From Actinomycetes bacterium (GTDB lineage: Bacteria; Actinomycetota; Thermoleophilia; Solirubrobacterales; 70-9), in the NCBI GenBank assembly GCA_023434465.1, contig JAEYSQ010000035.1, forward strand, positions 1 to 6,160: 6,160 nt of DNA, given 5' to 3'. Below are positions 6,098-6,160 of this stretch, one piece after another. The first letter of the stretch is position 1. Every line of letters begins with the position of its first letter. The notes under the pieces were generated by a model. It saw only the letters and a program-made list of their open reading frames with translations, ran no database searches and was not told the DNA's origin. Both the position numbers and the translations under genes were made by a program.

Positions 6098-6160
6098 CTC
6101 GACCTCCGCCGAAATGACGATCACGGAGCCGGCCTGGCTCAGCGAACGGCGTGAGAAGGG
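6090..6160 (+). CDS. sufD: SufD N-terminus, truncated by the window edge
   Basis: Only the first 23 codons are present: MASSTSAEMTITEPAWLSER followed by REKG. The PAWLSERR segment matches the usual SufD opening, a proline-tryptophan-leucine turn followed by a basic helix. SufD is the SufB partner in the SufBCD scaffold complex and is thought to help iron entry. The TTG start overlaps the sufB stop (TAG 6095-6097) by eight bases and has a good ribosome binding site; ATG 6114 is the alternative. The assignment rests mainly on position directly after sufB plus this short motif. The rest of the gene, and probably sufC, lies beyond the right edge. Confidence 0.75.
   Translation, partial: MASSTSAEMTITEPAWLSERREK

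Overview
The window looks like a high-GC bacterial chromosome segment, most likely from an actinobacterium. The reasons are the SUF-type Fe-S genes with a linked small Rieske ferredoxin, frequent TTG starts, short or overlapping gene junctions, and an HNH endonuclease relic of a kind I associate with high-GC Actinomycetota. A Thermoleophilia-like lineage is a guess from overall flavour, not something the sequence proves.

Layout. Positions 61-483 (+) hold a SufU/IscU-type Fe-S scaffold whose N-terminal start is unresolved. Then follow a lipoprotein alpha-carbonic anhydrase (498-1292, +) and a ten-helix SLAC1/TehA-type anion or C4-dicarboxylate transporter (1348-2382, +). Convergent to these, on the minus strand, lie an MFS transporter broken by a small frameshift (2391-3589) and a decayed HNH endonuclease (3687-4112). 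The HNH relic has lost two internal blocks and its start codon. A 225-base gap (4113-4337) holds a 14-bp palindrome and a weak promoter candidate. The SUF genes then resume on the plus strand: a Rieske ferredoxin (4338-4661), sufB (4658-6097, overlapping by 4 nt) and the first 23 codons of sufD (from a TTG at 6090, overlapping sufB by 8 nt).

How the genes work together. SufB and SufD are scaffold-complex proteins that would pair with a SufC ATPase beyond the right edge. SufU receives sulfur from a SufS cysteine desulfurase, which is not visible here. The Rieske protein is translationally coupled to sufB, so it is probably an electron carrier serving, or made together with, the Fe-S machinery. 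The carbonic anhydrase and transporter form a pair that could handle bicarbonate, CO2 or organic anions at the membrane; this is inference from adjacency. About 3.85 kb of non-SUF material separates sufU from the Rieske-sufB-sufD block, and its minus-strand half contains two broken genes, so this looks like a remodelled accessory insertion in or beside the SUF locus.

I found no rRNA, tRNA, CRISPR array, insertion sequence or phage gene. No clearly new multi-gene system is demonstrated. The best leads are the short-linker SufU with its odd 5' end, the start-codon hairpin and the altered second shell of the carbonic anhydrase, the carbonic anhydrase-transporter pair, and the nuclease relic.
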